A stretch of DNA of 64,000 nt from Amycolatopsis sp. NBRC 101858 (lineage in GTDB: Bacteria > Actinomycetota > Actinomycetes > Mycobacteriales > Pseudonocardiaceae), in the NCBI RefSeq assembly GCF_030269325.1, contig NZ_BSTD01000002.1, positions 1,798,001 to 1,862,000 on the forward strand, read 5' to 3'. Made by a program: the position numbers and the translations under genes. Shown here in pieces: positions 18,566 to 27,359 of the stretch (positions within the stretch are counted from its first letter, which is position 1; each line of letters opens with the position of its first letter). The notes under the pieces were generated by a model. That model was not told the origin of the DNA. It was given only the letters and a program-made list of their open reading frames with translations, and searched no databases.

Positions 18566-19261
18566 TCACCACGGGGAGACGCCGGTGGCGTCGAGGAAGC
18601 TGCCGGTGACGTCCGCCGGCGTGAACCGCGCCGCCCGCACGATCGGCGCCGCACCGATCTCGACGGGCTGCACGCCGGGCAGGGAGTTCATGCCGGTCGC
18701 CGTGGGTCCGGGGTCGACGACGTTGATCCTGAGGCCCGGGAACGCCTTCGCGTACTGCACCGTCAGCATCGATAGCGCTGCTTTCGATGCCGTGTAAGGG
18801 ATTTCGACGAGGCGGGACTCCAGCCGGGACGGGTCGTGGACGCGGCCGAACGCCCCGGTGCCGCTGCCGACCTTGACGACGACGCCGGACCCGGACTTCT
18901 GCAGCAGCGGGAGGAAAGCGTGCATGACCCGCACCACCCCGACGACGTTGGTGCCGAAGACCCTCCCCGCGTCGACGGCGGTCACGTCGGCCGCGGGCGT
19001 CAGCTCCGGTCGCCGGGCGGCGTTGTTGACGAGCACGTCGAGGCGGCCTTGTTCACGCTCGACGAGCTCGGCCGCCGCCGTCACGGAGTCGTCGTCGGTG
19101 ACGTCCAGGACGAGCGGCCGCACGCCCAGTTCCGCTGCCGCGGAAGCGGCTTTGCCTTCGTCACGAGCGGCGAGGTAGAGGTCGAAGCCGGCGGCGGCGA
19201 GTTGCCGGGCCGTTTCGAAGCCGAGTCCGCGGTTGGCGCCGGTCACCAGGGCGATGGGCAC
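18566..19261 (-). CDS. short-chain dehydrogenase/reductase
   Basis: 231 residues. NAD(P)-binding motif TGANRGLG near residue 8, the DVTDDD turn, NNA (residues about 84-86), and the catalytic YTASK about residue 160 with a preceding Ser-rich strand (VVVKVGSGTGAFG). It is a classical SDR of normal length. The Arg in NRGLG favours NADPH, but this is weak. It lies upstream of and on the same strand as no other SDR-pathway gene; the DoxX gene 30 bases upstream is on the same strand, so the two may form one transcript. Confidence 0.85.
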   Translation of the reverse strand: MPIALVTGANRGLGFETARQLAAAGFDLYLAARDEGKAASAAAELGVRPLVLDVTDDDSVTAAAELVEREQGRLDVLVNNAARRPELTPAADVTAVDAGRVFGTNVVGVVRVMHAFLPLLQKSGSGVVVKVGSGTGAFGRVHDPSRLESRLVEIPYTASKAALSMLTVQYAKAFPGLRINVVDPGPTATGMNSLPGVQPVEIGAAPIVRAARFTPADVTGSFLDATGVSPW

Positions 19262-19291
19262 GGGATTTCCTTTCGTTTTGGAGGATGCGGG

Positions 19292-19663
19292 TCAGAACGC
19301 GTACGGCCCGAACCGGCCCCACGCCACCACCGTCGCCAGGACCAGCAGCACCCCGCTGGGCACCAGCGCCGGGACCTCACCGCGCCGCAGGTGCAGCACC
19401 ACGGCGCCGGCCATCACCAGGGCCAGGCCGGTCGCGGCGATCGGGACCAGGACCGGTGCGATCCCGGCCGCGGCGGGCAGGATCAGGCCGATCGCGCCCA
19501 GCACCTCCAGCGCGCCGATCGCGCGCGGCGCCCACCGCGGCGCGTCGTCGGCCCAAGGTTGTGCCGCGACGTACTTCTCGTGCGGCTGGGCGAGCTTGAA
19601 CCCGCCGGAGAGCAGGAAGCCGGCAGCGACCAGGCCGGCGATGACCCACAGACCGATATTCAT
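19292..19663 (-). CDS. DoxX-like membrane protein
   Basis: 123 residues from the ATG at 19663, with four hydrophobic segments (about 4-24, 45-66, 70-90, 97-115). It matches the DoxX/DoxD-like family of small four-helix membrane proteins (FLLSGGFKLAQP, ALEVLGAIGLILPAAAGI). The role is unclear; some are linked to redox or thiol stress. It is divergent from a MarR gene, and the palindrome between them ends five bases from its start codon. The SDR gene follows on the same strand. Confidence 0.8.
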   Translation of the reverse strand: MNIGLWVIAGLVAAGFLLSGGFKLAQPHEKYVAAQPWADDAPRWAPRAIGALEVLGAIGLILPAAAGIAPVLVPIAATGLALVMAGAVVLHLRRGEVPALVPSGVLLVLATVVAWGRFGPYAF

Positions 19664-19667
19664 GGCA

Positions 19668-19690
19668 GATAATCTACTCACTAGACTATC
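19668..19690. promoter_or_regulatory. MarR-type palindromic operator
   Basis: GATAATCTA (19668-19676), five bases, then TAGACTATC (19682-19690): a 9-bp inverted repeat with one mismatch in an A/T-rich stretch between divergent doxX and marR genes. Size and base content fit a MarR box. It abuts the doxX start codon, so binding would block doxX expression directly. Confidence 0.75.
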
Positions 19691-19710
19691 CACCTGACAA
19701 CCCATCTATC

Positions 19711-20250
19711 TTGCGAACCATCTCGGCGGCCGCCTACGATCACGTGGTGACGCCCCCAGCCTCCGGACGCAAGCCGCCGGCCGACGAACCCCTCGACCTC
19801 GACAGCGACCTCGGGTGGGCGCTGCGGGTGGTATCGGGCGCGTTTCGCCGGACGGCCACGGGTTCCGTCGCCGCGTTGCCCGGCGGTCCCCGGGGTTACC
19901 TGGTGCTGATGGCCGTCGTGTCGGGACCGCCCCGCTCCCAGCTCGCGATCGCCCAGCAGCTGACGCTCAACAAGACCGTGATGACCTACCTGCTCGACGA
20001 CCTCGAAGCCGAGGGCCTGCTCACCAGGCAGCCGGACCCCGCCGACCGCCGGGCGCGCCAGGTGCTCATCACGGAAAAGGGCACCCGCGCGCTGAACGAA
20101 GCCCGCGAACGCCTGGGCAAGGCCGAGGCGCGGCTGCTGTCCGACCTGGATTCCGCCGAACAACAGCAGCTGCGCACGCTGCTGGAGCGGGTCGCGCGGA
20201 CCGCCCACCGGGAAGAGCGTGATTCCGAAGACTGCCGGCTCCAGGACTGA
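19711..20250 (+). CDS. MarR-family transcriptional regulator
   Basis: Up to 179 residues from a TTG start at 19711; GTG codons at 19744 and 19747 are alternatives, and none has a good ribosome-binding site. The winged helix-turn-helix is clear: SQLAIAQQLTLNKTVMTYLL (recognition helices), then DDLEAEGLLTRQPDPADRRA and the wing RQVLITEKG. It is divergent from doxX with a palindromic box between them, the usual MarR arrangement. It probably represses the doxX-SDR pair and itself. Confidence 0.88.
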   Translation: MRTISAAAYDHVVTPPASGRKPPADEPLDLDSDLGWALRVVSGAFRRTATGSVAALPGGPRGYLVLMAVVSGPPRSQLAIAQQLTLNKTVMTYLLDDLEAEGLLTRQPDPADRRARQVLITEKGTRALNEARERLGKAEARLLSDLDSAEQQQLRTLLERVARTAHREERDSEDCRLQD

Positions 20251-20308
20251 CTCCGCGAACTCGGTCACGATAGGCGCGAGGTAGCTGAAGGTGGTCATTT
20301 AACCGCCG

Positions 20309-20530
20309 GTGGCCGGCACGGCCAAACCCGGCTGGAACCTGATCGAATACGAAGATACGGGGATGCGGTGGACCTGGACCTGCTCGACACGCGGCGCCGT
20401 GCGCAAGCAGGGCGAAGAGCCGGTGGAGCAGACGTGGGTGCCGCTCGGCGTCTCACCCGGCCTCGCCGACGACGAGGTCTTGATCGACACGTGGCATGCA
20501 GCCTTGCAGTGGCGCCAAGCCTGCGTATGA
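20309..20530 (+). CDS. possible small hypothetical protein
   Basis: A 73-residue frame from a GTG, rich in Trp and Glu (GWNLIEYEDTGMRWTWTC, EEPVEQTWVPLG). Codon third positions are mostly G/C and the composition looks protein-like, but there is no convincing ribosome-binding site and no family match. It could be a chance frame. Confidence 0.3.
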   Translation: MAGTAKPGWNLIEYEDTGMRWTWTCSTRGAVRKQGEEPVEQTWVPLGVSPGLADDEVLIDTWHAALQWRQACV

Positions 20531-20762
20531 GCACCCCGCGGCGCCCAGAAGTCGACGTCACCTTGCGCCCCTCGGCCTGACCGCAGCTATCCCCTCCCGC
20601 TCGAGCCGAGGTGTTCTGGCACCGCCGAGGAATCGGAATTTGCTGACGCCGACGCACACCTTCCGCCAGCACGGAATAGGCAGACCCGATCCACCCCTCG
20701 ACGATACCGGGTCGACCAGGCACCACGCTGCCGCCTCCGACGGCGCCGCGAGACCGGCCGCA

Positions 20763-21317
20763 ATGACACCGCAGGAACCGCCGAGCGGACCGACCGGTTC
20801 ACCCCACACCCACCTGGTCGTGCTCCGAGGCCCCTCCGGCGCCGGTAAGACCACAGTCGCCACCGCCGTGCGCGCCCGGCTCGGCCACGGCGTCGCGCTG
20901 GTCCAGCAGGACGTCCTGCGGCGGGTCGTCCTGCGCGAACACGATGTCCCCGGCGGGCTGAACATCGCGCTCATCGCGACGGTCTGTCGATTCAGCCTCG
21001 ACGCCGGCTACCACGTCATCCTCGAGGGCATCCTCACCGCAGCTCGCTACGGGCCGATGTTGCGCCGGCTCGCCGCCGACCACCGCGGCCACACCACCTT
21101 CTTCTACTTCGACGTGCCCTTCGCCGAGACCGTCCGCCGCCACGCCACCCGCCCCCAGGCCGAGGAATTCACCGCTGAGGACATGCATGGCTGGTACGCA
21201 GCCAGCGGGCGCCTCGACGCGCCGGGCGAACAGATCATCGACACCACCTCGTCGACGAAGGCCTCGGTGGACAGGATCGTCGCGTACGTGGCCAGGAACG
21301 AGCCCGACGCGTCATAG
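20763..21317 (+). CDS. P-loop kinase (zeta-toxin/AAA_33-like)
   Basis: 184 residues. Walker A GPSGAGKTT is at 23-31 after a hydrophobic strand (HLVVLR). A QQDVLRRVVLREHD segment, a lid-like EGILTAARYGPMLRR stretch and FYFDVPFAETVRRH follow, as in small-molecule or protein kinases of the zeta-toxin/chloramphenicol-phosphotransferase group. The substrate cannot be told. No antitoxin-like gene adjoins it, so I do not call it a toxin. The ATG at 20763 places the P-loop at the normal distance. Confidence 0.8.
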   Translation: MTPQEPPSGPTGSPHTHLVVLRGPSGAGKTTVATAVRARLGHGVALVQQDVLRRVVLREHDVPGGLNIALIATVCRFSLDAGYHVILEGILTAARYGPMLRRLAADHRGHTTFFYFDVPFAETVRRHATRPQAEEFTAEDMHGWYAASGRLDAPGEQIIDTTSSTKASVDRIVAYVARNEPDAS

Positions 21318-21635
21318 GCCGCGCGCGTGGCGCCTGCGGCGTGCAATCCAGGCCGCGCGGCCGACGTGACAACTCCGGCGGTCACCGGCCCGGCGAAGTA
21401 GGCGAGCACAGCGACACTTCCCACGATGATGATCACAGGGGCCATCCGCGACACGCTTCACCAGCGCTCGCCGATACCCGGTGCGCGAGAGCCGAAACCA
21501 CGACGCGGGAATCACGACAATGGCGTTGCCCACCCGTTGGTGTCGTTTACACCCCGGAACGTCCCGGGTACGCGGGAAGCGACCGGAGCTGACGAAGTCC
21601 GGCTGTTGTTTCCACCGATCGTTGAGGAGGCCGTG
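21318..21635. other. intergenic stretch between kinase and SRPBCC genes
   Basis: No supported gene. The minus strand has a short hydrophobic frame at about 21330-21454, with a single membrane-like segment, that runs into the antisense of the kinase gene. It could be a remnant of a small membrane protein, but I would not annotate it. The last 20 bases hold the GAGGAGG ribosome-binding site of the next gene. Confidence 0.4.
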
Positions 21636-22076
21636 ATGGCTGCTGTCGCGCACTATGTCGAGGTCGATGCTCCCGTGCAGGCGTGCTACGACTGGTGGCG
21701 GCCCCTGACCCGCCTGCCGCAGGTGTTCTCGGACGTCAAATCCGTTCAGGCCGCCGACGGCGACGCCGACCGAACCCACTGGGCAGTCAGCGGACCGGCC
21801 GGATCGACGGTGGAGTGGGACGCGCGCATTGTCGAGGACGCGGCACCGCACAAGATCGCCTGGACAACCGTCGACGACGCCGACCCGGACGTGAAGAACT
21901 CCGGTGTCATCCGCTTCGACGACAAGGGCAACGGCCGCACCGGTGTAGAAATCGCCCTGGACTACGAGCCCCCGGCCGGCAAGCTCGGTGAGGCCGTCGC
22001 CTCGCTGCTGGCGGATCCGCAGAAGAAGGTCGAGCGCGCTGCTGCCGAGTTCAAGACCGTTATCGAGGCCCGCTGA
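21636..22076 (+). CDS. SRPBCC-family (START-like) protein
   Basis: 146 residues. It matches the polyketide cyclase/dehydrase-like SRPBCC fold: a first strand (HYVEVDAPVQACYDWW), an inserted helix (LTRLPQVFSDVKSV), strands with THWAVSGPAGSTVEWDARIV, and a long C-terminal helix (QKKVERAAAEFKTVIEAR). These proteins bind hydrophobic ligands in a deep cavity; the ligand is unknown. A strong GAGGAGG six bases upstream supports the ATG at 21636 (GTG at 21633 is equally spaced). Confidence 0.8.
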   Translation: MAAVAHYVEVDAPVQACYDWWRPLTRLPQVFSDVKSVQAADGDADRTHWAVSGPAGSTVEWDARIVEDAAPHKIAWTTVDDADPDVKNSGVIRFDDKGNGRTGVEIALDYEPPAGKLGEAVASLLADPQKKVERAAAEFKTVIEAR

Positions 22077-22205
22077 CCGATCACAGCTGCGGTGGCCGGG
22101 GCTACAAGTCCCGGCCGCCTCAGCCATCCGCTATGCCGAGAGCCCAGGTCTGCGCGACAGTTCAGCCAGTGTCGACCGTCGGCCATCCTTCACCCCATGT
22201 TGAGG

Positions 22206-22769
22206 TCAGCTGGGTGCGCTCAGCATCTCGGCGACGAACCGCTCGGCGACCTCGCGCAGCTTGATGTTGCGGTCCTGGGACTGCTTGACCAGCATCTGGA
22301 AAGCGTCGTCGGCCGAGATGCGGTGCAGCGCCATCGGGATGCCCTTGGCCTCGTCGATGACAGCCCGTGACGTCAGCGCCGTGCGCAGCTGCGCGATCGT
22401 TTCTCTGGCGCTCGCATAGCGGCGTGCGCTGCGCAGGGCGGCTTCGGTGGCGGTGGTGTAGAGCTCCAGCAGAGCTTCGTCGAGGGCGTCGAAACCGTTG
22501 TCGGCCACGCCGTAGAGGTTGAGCGAACCTCGGTACTCGCGGTCGATGAACAACGGCGCGGACAGGTAGCTGCCTACCGTCTCCTGGCCGGCGGCCGCGG
22601 TGAACGCTGGCCACCGCCGGGTCGCTTCGGCCACTTTGACCCGGTGAACTTCACTGGTGCTGGCTGCCTCCAGGCAGGGGCCCTCGCCGGCGTAGTACGC
22701 ACGTAGCCGCACTGAGGGCTGTACGGAGTGGCCCGGGGACTGCCCGGGCCACTCCGCCGGTCCGTCCAC
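22206..22769 (-). CDS. GAF-ANTAR protein with shortened GAF domain
   Basis: 187 residues from a GTG. Residues 1-110 are the later part of a GAF domain (YYAGEGPCLEAASTSEVHRV, SAPLFIDREYRGSLNLYG). The C-terminal 60 residues are an ANTAR RNA-binding domain (AVIDEAKGIPMALHRISADD, AFQMLVKQSQDRNIKLREVA). ANTAR proteins stop transcription termination by binding dual hairpins. The reading frame continues about 20 residues upstream with GAF-like sequence (EATVISSSSAGIAVDG) but has no start codon before an in-frame TAA. The N-terminal third of the GAF domain therefore seems lost. Confidence 0.7.
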   Translation of the reverse strand: MDGPAEWPGQSPGHSVQPSVRLRAYYAGEGPCLEAASTSEVHRVKVAEATRRWPAFTAAAGQETVGSYLSAPLFIDREYRGSLNLYGVADNGFDALDEALLELYTTATEAALRSARRYASARETIAQLRTALTSRAVIDEAKGIPMALHRISADDAFQMLVKQSQDRNIKLREVAERFVAEMLSAPS

Positions 22770-22957
22770 CGCGATCCCGGCCGACGAACTGGAGATGACC
22801 GTAGCCTCGGCGAACCTGCATGCTTACCTCAGCTACCGCGACACGCCCGCCGCGCTCGACTGGCTGACAGCGACCGGAAATCCGGGCCTGACGGCATTGC
22901 GCCCGCGCAGGACAGGCAACACCCGACCGGTTCTGCGCGGGCACGGACGTGAGTGAA

Positions 22958-23422
22958 AGGCACCACCCGCGACCGCATCGCTGCACATCGAGGTCGGCCA
23001 CCCCGCCCTCCTCGGGCTGCGGGGCTACCTCGCCGACGTCACGAACGCGCTCGGCATCGGCCTGGAATCCTGCACCATCGACCCCGACACCCGTCTCGCC
23101 GTACGTCGCCCTCGTCGAGCGCCTGCCCGGATACCCCGACCACGACGTCGCGCTGCTGTGGGTCGAACCGCACGGCTGGACCGCCGCCGTCGAAACGCAG
23201 TCCAGCGAGGACCTCATCCTCGTCCGCTACCTCGGCGGCATCACCATCATCCCGCCACCTCCCTGGGTCGCGGGGTTCGTCAAGGCGTTGCGCGAGGACG
23301 ATCACCGCATCGGGCTCCTCGATGCGGTGAGCATCCGCACGGCAGCCGGTTTCGCTGAGATGGATGCCGTAGTCCGCGAACGAACGTCGGCACGCGCGTC
23401 GCGCGTCAGGCAACCGACTTGA
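22958..23422 (+). pseudogene. broken paralogue of the 39.1 kb hypothetical protein (DUF6292-like)
   Basis: One frame reads TASLHIEVGHPALLGLRGYL and ADVTNALGIGLESCTIDPDT; a second frame continues with VSPYVALVERLPGYPDHDVA and LREDDHRIGLLDA to the stop at 23422. Joined, they align end to end with the intact protein at 39117-39545. A run of C residues at about 23090 is two bases shorter than in the intact copy, which causes the frameshift. The GTG start of the copy is also changed to GCG, with an in-frame TGA just upstream. Both lesions indicate a dead gene. The family resembles DUF6292; I cannot verify this. Confidence 0.75.
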
Positions 23423-23708
23423 TCGGGAATCGAGCTGCGAGCAGGCCGGTGACCAAGTTCGCTGCCGGCGCTGCGATGACCACGCCCTCGGGGCCGACCT
23501 CCAGCAGCGGGTGGCGGAACCAGAATGCTTCCGCGATCCAGTTCACCGCCCGGACTTCGTCCATTTCGGTCCGGTCCACCGGGTGCGGCCCCGGTATGGC
23601 CAACCGGCGGAGCAGTCGCAGCTGTCGTCCGGACAGCTGCGCCAGGATGACTTCGAGATCATCGCGGACGTCGCCGGTGTCGAGCCACTCCCTCGTCCCC
23701 GCTGTCAT
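23406..23708 (-). CDS. small hypothetical protein
   Basis: 100 residues from an ATG at 23708. The sequence is regular and protein-like (DVRDDLEVILAQLSGRQLRL, VRAVNWIAEAFWFRHPLLEV) with alternating helices and a hydrophobic C-terminal part. I recognise no family. It is convergent with, and overlaps by 17 bases, the end of the broken DUF6292-like gene. Confidence 0.55.
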   Translation of the reverse strand: MTAGTREWLDTGDVRDDLEVILAQLSGRQLRLLRRLAIPGPHPVDRTEMDEVRAVNWIAEAFWFRHPLLEVGPEGVVIAAPAANLVTGLLAARFPIKSVA

Positions 23709-23871
23709 CTGCACCCTCCTGCCTTGCGAAGCACCGTCGACCTGGTGCGCGCCGCCCTGGTACCCCACGTGGACAAGGCGGAAACTTCGCGCGAACCGTT
23801 CGGCGATTAACTCGCCGCAGCCGGGGTAAGTGTCGCCTGCGGACGGTGTCTGAGGTGAAGGCAGGTGGGCT

Positions 23872-24300
23872 GTGAAGACCGATCACGAGTTCCCGGACTA
23901 TCTCCACGCTGTGGCTGCGGAGCTGAGATTGCCGGTTGAGGACACGGCGGCCGACGCCGGCGAACCGATGTGCGGGCAGATCCGCTTCGCCGGCCGCACG
24001 GCCGACCGCCCGGCCCGTGATCGGCTCCTGACCTGGGAAGCCCACGGTGGCTGGCAGCTCGCCGGAGCCGACCGCGCGTCCGGTGCGATGCGCGTGATAG
24101 CCGTCCTGGCCGGGCCGGCTCGTCCCGCTCCCCGAGCCGTTGCGGACTTCGCCGTCCAGGCTTTGGCCGCTCGCGGAGAACGACTCGTCCGCCGTCAGAC
24201 CGACGGTGACCGGCTTGCCCTGTTGCTCGACCGGCACTCGATCGACCTGACCCGCACTCGCGCAGCCCGCTCAAGCAGCCCGCCCAGCAGGAGCCGGTAG
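23872..24300 (+). CDS. hypothetical protein
   Basis: 142 residues from a GTG with GAAGGCAGG upstream. The N-terminal 110 residues look like a compact alpha/beta domain (DYLHAVAAELRLPVEDTAAD, WEAHGGWQLAGADRASGAMR). The C-terminus is Ser/Arg rich and probably disordered. No family is recognised. Confidence 0.55.
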   Translation: MKTDHEFPDYLHAVAAELRLPVEDTAADAGEPMCGQIRFAGRTADRPARDRLLTWEAHGGWQLAGADRASGAMRVIAVLAGPARPAPRAVADFAVQALAARGERLVRRQTDGDRLALLLDRHSIDLTRTRAARSSSPPSRSR

Positions 24301-24479
24301 CGGCGCTTGCTGCTCCACGCCGGCTCGATCGAGCGCCCGTCGACCGAATTCGGATGCGGTTGTCGCAACCCCGGGCGCGCGCCTGTTCGGCCCGCGTCCA
24401 GCGCCGCGGCAGCCAGGGCATACCGGCCCCGCCATCGGATATCCACCAGCACCTTGGACATACGCGTGAGGAGTTCCCC

Positions 24480-26273
24480 ATGGCCCAGACGGTCGGCGAC
24501 TACCTGCTCCAGCGGTTGCGCGAATGGGGTCTCGAGCAGGTCTTCGCCTATCCGGGCGACGGAATCAACGGCCTCGTTGCCTCCTTCGGCAAAGCCGACA
24601 ACCAGCCCCGTTTCGTCCAAGCGCGGCACGAGGAAATGGCCGCCTTCTCGGCCGTCGGCTACGCGAAGTTCAGCGGCAACGTCGGCGTCTGCATGGCCAC
24701 CTCCGGCCCGGGCGCCATCCACCTGCTCAACGGCCTCTACGACGCGAAGCTCGACCACGTCCCCGTCGTCGCCATCGTCGGGCAGACCGCGCGCAGCGCG
24801 ATGGGCGGCAGCTACCAGCAGGAAATCGACCTGCAGGCACTGTTCAAGGACGTCGCCAGCGAATACCTCGTCGAAGTCAACGTCGCCGAGCAACTGCCCA
24901 ACGCACTCGACAGGGCGATCCGCACCGCGCAGTCGTCGCGCTGTCCCACGGCCTTGATCATCCCCGCCGACCTGCAGGAAGAGCCCTATCAGGCACCGAA
25001 GCACGCCTTCAAGCAGGTGCCCTCCAGCCCGCCGGGCACCTCCTGGTCGGCCCCCGTGCCGCCCGAGCGTGACCTCTACGCTGCGGCCGAAGTGCTCAAC
25101 GCCGGCGAGAAGGTCGCCGTCCTCATCGGACAGGGCGCACGCGGCGCGGCCGAAGAAGTTCGCCAGCTCGCCGAAGTCACCGGTGCCGGGGTGGCGAAGG
25201 CGTTGCTGGGTAAAGACGTCCTGTCCGACGAGCTGTCCTATGTGACCGGTGCGATCGGACTGCTCGGCACCCGGCCGAGCTACGAGCTCATGCGCGACTG
25301 CGACACCCTGCTGATCGTCGGCTCGAACTTCCCCTACAGCCAGTTCCTGCCCGACTTCGGCCAGGCGCGAGCGGTGCAGATCGACCTGGACGGCCGGCTC
25401 ATCGGGATGCGCTACCCGACTGAGGTCAACCTCGTCGGCGACGCCGCGGCCACCCTGCGCGCGCTACTGCCCAAGCTGACGAGCAAACCGGACCGCTCCT
25501 GGCGCGAGACGATCGAGAAGAACGTCACCTCCTGGTGGGACACCGTCGAGAAGGAAGCCGAGGTCGACGCCGACCCGGTCAACCCGATGGCCATCGTGTC
25601 CGAGCTGTCGCGCCGGATCCCGGACAACGCCATCGTCACCGCGGACTCCGGGTCCTCCACCAACTGGTACGCCCGCAACCTGCGCATCCGCGGCGACATC
25701 CGCGCGTCGCTCTCGGGCACGCTGGCGACGATGGGCCCGGGTGTGCCCTACGCGATCGGCGCGAAGTTCGCCCACCCCGACCGGCCGGTGATCGCCCTCG
25801 TAGGCGACGGGGCCATGCAGATGAACGGGCTGGCCGAACTGATCACCATCGCCCGCTACCAGCACCTGTGGAGCGATCCGACCTGCGTGATCTGCGTGTT
25901 CCACAACAACGACCTCAACCAGGTCACCTGGGAGCTGCGCGCGATGGGCGGCGCACCGAAGTTCGAGGAGTCCCAGAGCTTGCCCGACGTCGACTACGCC
26001 GGTTTCGCGCTGTCGCTCGGGCTCGCCGCGATCACCGTCGACAAGCCCGACCAGCTCGGCCCGGCGTGGGAGACAGCGCTGTCCGCGGGTAAGGCAGCCG
26101 TGCTCGACGTCCGCTGCGACCCGGAGGTGCCGCCGATCCCACCGCACGCGACGTTCGAGCAGATGAAGTCGGCCGCCCAGGCGGTGCTGAAGGGCGACCC
26201 GGACGCGTTCCACCTCGTCGTGCAGGGGGTCAAGACGAAGCTGCAGGAGTTCCTCCCGGGCAGGAAGAACTGA
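24480..26273 (+). CDS. thiamine-diphosphate-dependent pyruvate oxidase/dehydrogenase-like enzyme
   Basis: 597 residues with the three domains of the acetolactate synthase/pyruvate oxidase superfamily. The N-terminal PYR domain has the catalytic Glu at residue 51 (ARHEEMAAFSAVGYAKFSG) and SGPGAIHLLNGLYDA. The central domain is about 195-335. The C-terminal PP domain has the ThDP/Mg motif LVGDGAMQMN ... HNNDLNQVTWE. Length and motifs fit pyruvate dehydrogenase (quinone)/PoxB-like enzymes, which decarboxylate pyruvate to acetate, better than acetolactate synthase. A gene for a small regulatory subunit is not present nearby. A GAGGAG lies ahead of the ATG at 24480. It stands alone, with a hairpin downstream. 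Confidence 0.85.
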   Translation: MAQTVGDYLLQRLREWGLEQVFAYPGDGINGLVASFGKADNQPRFVQARHEEMAAFSAVGYAKFSGNVGVCMATSGPGAIHLLNGLYDAKLDHVPVVAIVGQTARSAMGGSYQQEIDLQALFKDVASEYLVEVNVAEQLPNALDRAIRTAQSSRCPTALIIPADLQEEPYQAPKHAFKQVPSSPPGTSWSAPVPPERDLYAAAEVLNAGEKVAVLIGQGARGAAEEVRQLAEVTGAGVAKALLGKDVLSDELSYVTGAIGLLGTRPSYELMRDCDTLLIVGSNFPYSQFLPDFGQARAVQIDLDGRLIGMRYPTEVNLVGDAAATLRALLPKLTSKPDRSWRETIEKNVTSWWDTVEKEAEVDADPVNPMAIVSELSRRIPDNAIVTADSGSSTNWYARNLRIRGDIRASLSGTLATMGPGVPYAIGAKFAHPDRPVIALVGDGAMQMNGLAELITIARYQHLWSDPTCVICVFHNNDLNQVTWELRAMGGAPKFEESQSLPDVDYAGFALSLGLAAITVDKPDQLGPAWETALSAGKAAVLDVRCDPEVPPIPPHATFEQMKSAAQAVLKGDPDAFHLVVQGVKTKLQEFLPGRKN

Positions 26274-26384
26274 CGCCCGAGGGTGAACAGACGGGCGCGT
26301 CCGCCCTTAGTGAGGCCGTCCCCGCTGAACGACAGGGCAACCAAAAGACGCGAGCCAACGTCCTGTATGCCGATATGACGATTT

Positions 26385-26420
26385 GAGTGAGTCCCGGTGC
26401 GGTGGCACCGGGACTCACTC
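26385..26420 (+). terminator. perfect 16-bp hairpin
   Basis: Arms 26385-26400 and 26405-26420 are exact reverse complements around a GGTG loop. It lies 110 bases after the thiamine-enzyme gene on the plus strand and before gene debris, so it probably ends that transcript. Confidence 0.65.
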
Positions 26421-26486
26421 GGCCACTGGTGTCAGCGGTTCATCAACGCGAAAACGCCCCAGCCGAGGTATTCGCGTTGGTAATGG

Positions 26487-26738
26487 TTGTATCGGGGATC
26501 GGTCGCCGACCGACGTGCGGACTGGTCCTGGACCGATTCCCGCGACGTCGCCCGCACCTACGCCGCGGGCGGGTTCGGCGGCCGGCTTCCCGGCGCGATC
26601 TGGACGGCGATGGTCGAGCCCGAGCGGCTGCTGGCCCGCCACACCGACCGCGACGAGTTCGAGTACGTCGTCGACACCGCCGGTCTCGTGATCGAGCCGG
26701 TTCCGGGTTGCGCCGCATTCGCCACGGCACTCAGCTGA
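26487..26738 (+). pseudogene. C-terminal remnant of a hypothetical protein
   Basis: An 83-residue frame contains DVARTYAAGGFGGRLPGAIW and LLARHTDRDEFEYVVDTAGL, which reads like the C-terminal part of a larger protein, with well-ordered codon usage. No plausible start with a ribosome-binding site precedes it, and it lies between a terminator-like hairpin and a broken insertion sequence. I take it as a truncated gene. Confidence 0.4.
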
Positions 26739-26939
26739 GCAGCCAAGTTCGGGAACGCCGCGCATGTCCACGATCGCCTCGTCCACCGAATCCGAACTGA
26801 ACGGGTTTCCGAGCCGCGGGATCACGCCGGACGCGACGGAGGTCCGCTCCACCCCCGCGGCTGCGACCGGCCTGATCGTTCTCACCGCATACGCCGCGCC
26901 CGACGGCAAGCCGGTGACCGATCGGCGCGAGGCTCCAGC

Positions 26940-27359
26940 CTGTCGGTCGTGTTGACCGGCGGCAACGTCAACGACTGCACCCAGTTCACCACGGTCATGG
27001 CGGGTATCGAACTCCGCCGCCGGGGTCCGGGGCGACCTGCGACCCGGCCGTGGCGGGTGCTGGCGGACAAGGGCTACTCCAGTCGCGCCACCCGCAGCTA
27101 TCTGCGCCGACGCCACATCCCGGCGACCATTCCCGAACGCCGGGACCAACGAGCCAACCGGCTGCGCCGGGGCCGGGCCGGTGGCCGTCCACCGTCCTTC
27201 GACCGTGTCGCCTACCGGCGCCGCAACATCGTCGAACGCTGCTTCGACCGCCTCAAGCAGTTCCGTGCCATCGCCACCCGCTTCGACAAGACCGCTACGT
27301 CCTGCCGAGGCTTGATCGACCTGGCCACTCTGCTCCTCCGGCTTTGAGGACAGGCCCTA
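26940..27359 (+). mobile_element. 5'-truncated IS5-family element (transposase C-terminal part)
   Basis: From about 26941 the frame reads LSVVLTGGNVNDCTQFTTVM, RVLADKGYSSRATRSYLRRR, IPERRDQRANRLRRGRAGGR and NIVERCFDRLKQFRAIATRF, ending at 27347. This is the second half of an IS5-type DDE transposase, including the DKGYSS (second Asp) and the YREK-like RRNIVERCFDRLK (Glu) regions. The first half and the left end are missing. The right end reads GGACAGGCCCTAG, with CTAG (27357-27360) a likely target-site sequence; it contains the stop codon of the SARP gene. Confidence 0.8.

Noticed and set aside
20763..21317. Zeta-toxin part of a toxin-antitoxin pair
   Set aside because: The P-loop kinase looks similar, but no small antitoxin gene precedes it, so I call only a kinase.
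21330..21454. Short minus-strand membrane-like frame
   Set aside because: One hydrophobic segment only, then it runs into the antisense of the kinase gene; no ribosome-binding site.
24480..26273. Acetolactate synthase large subunit
   Set aside because: Motifs fit pyruvate oxidase/dehydrogenase better, and no small-subunit or branched-chain gene adjoins it.
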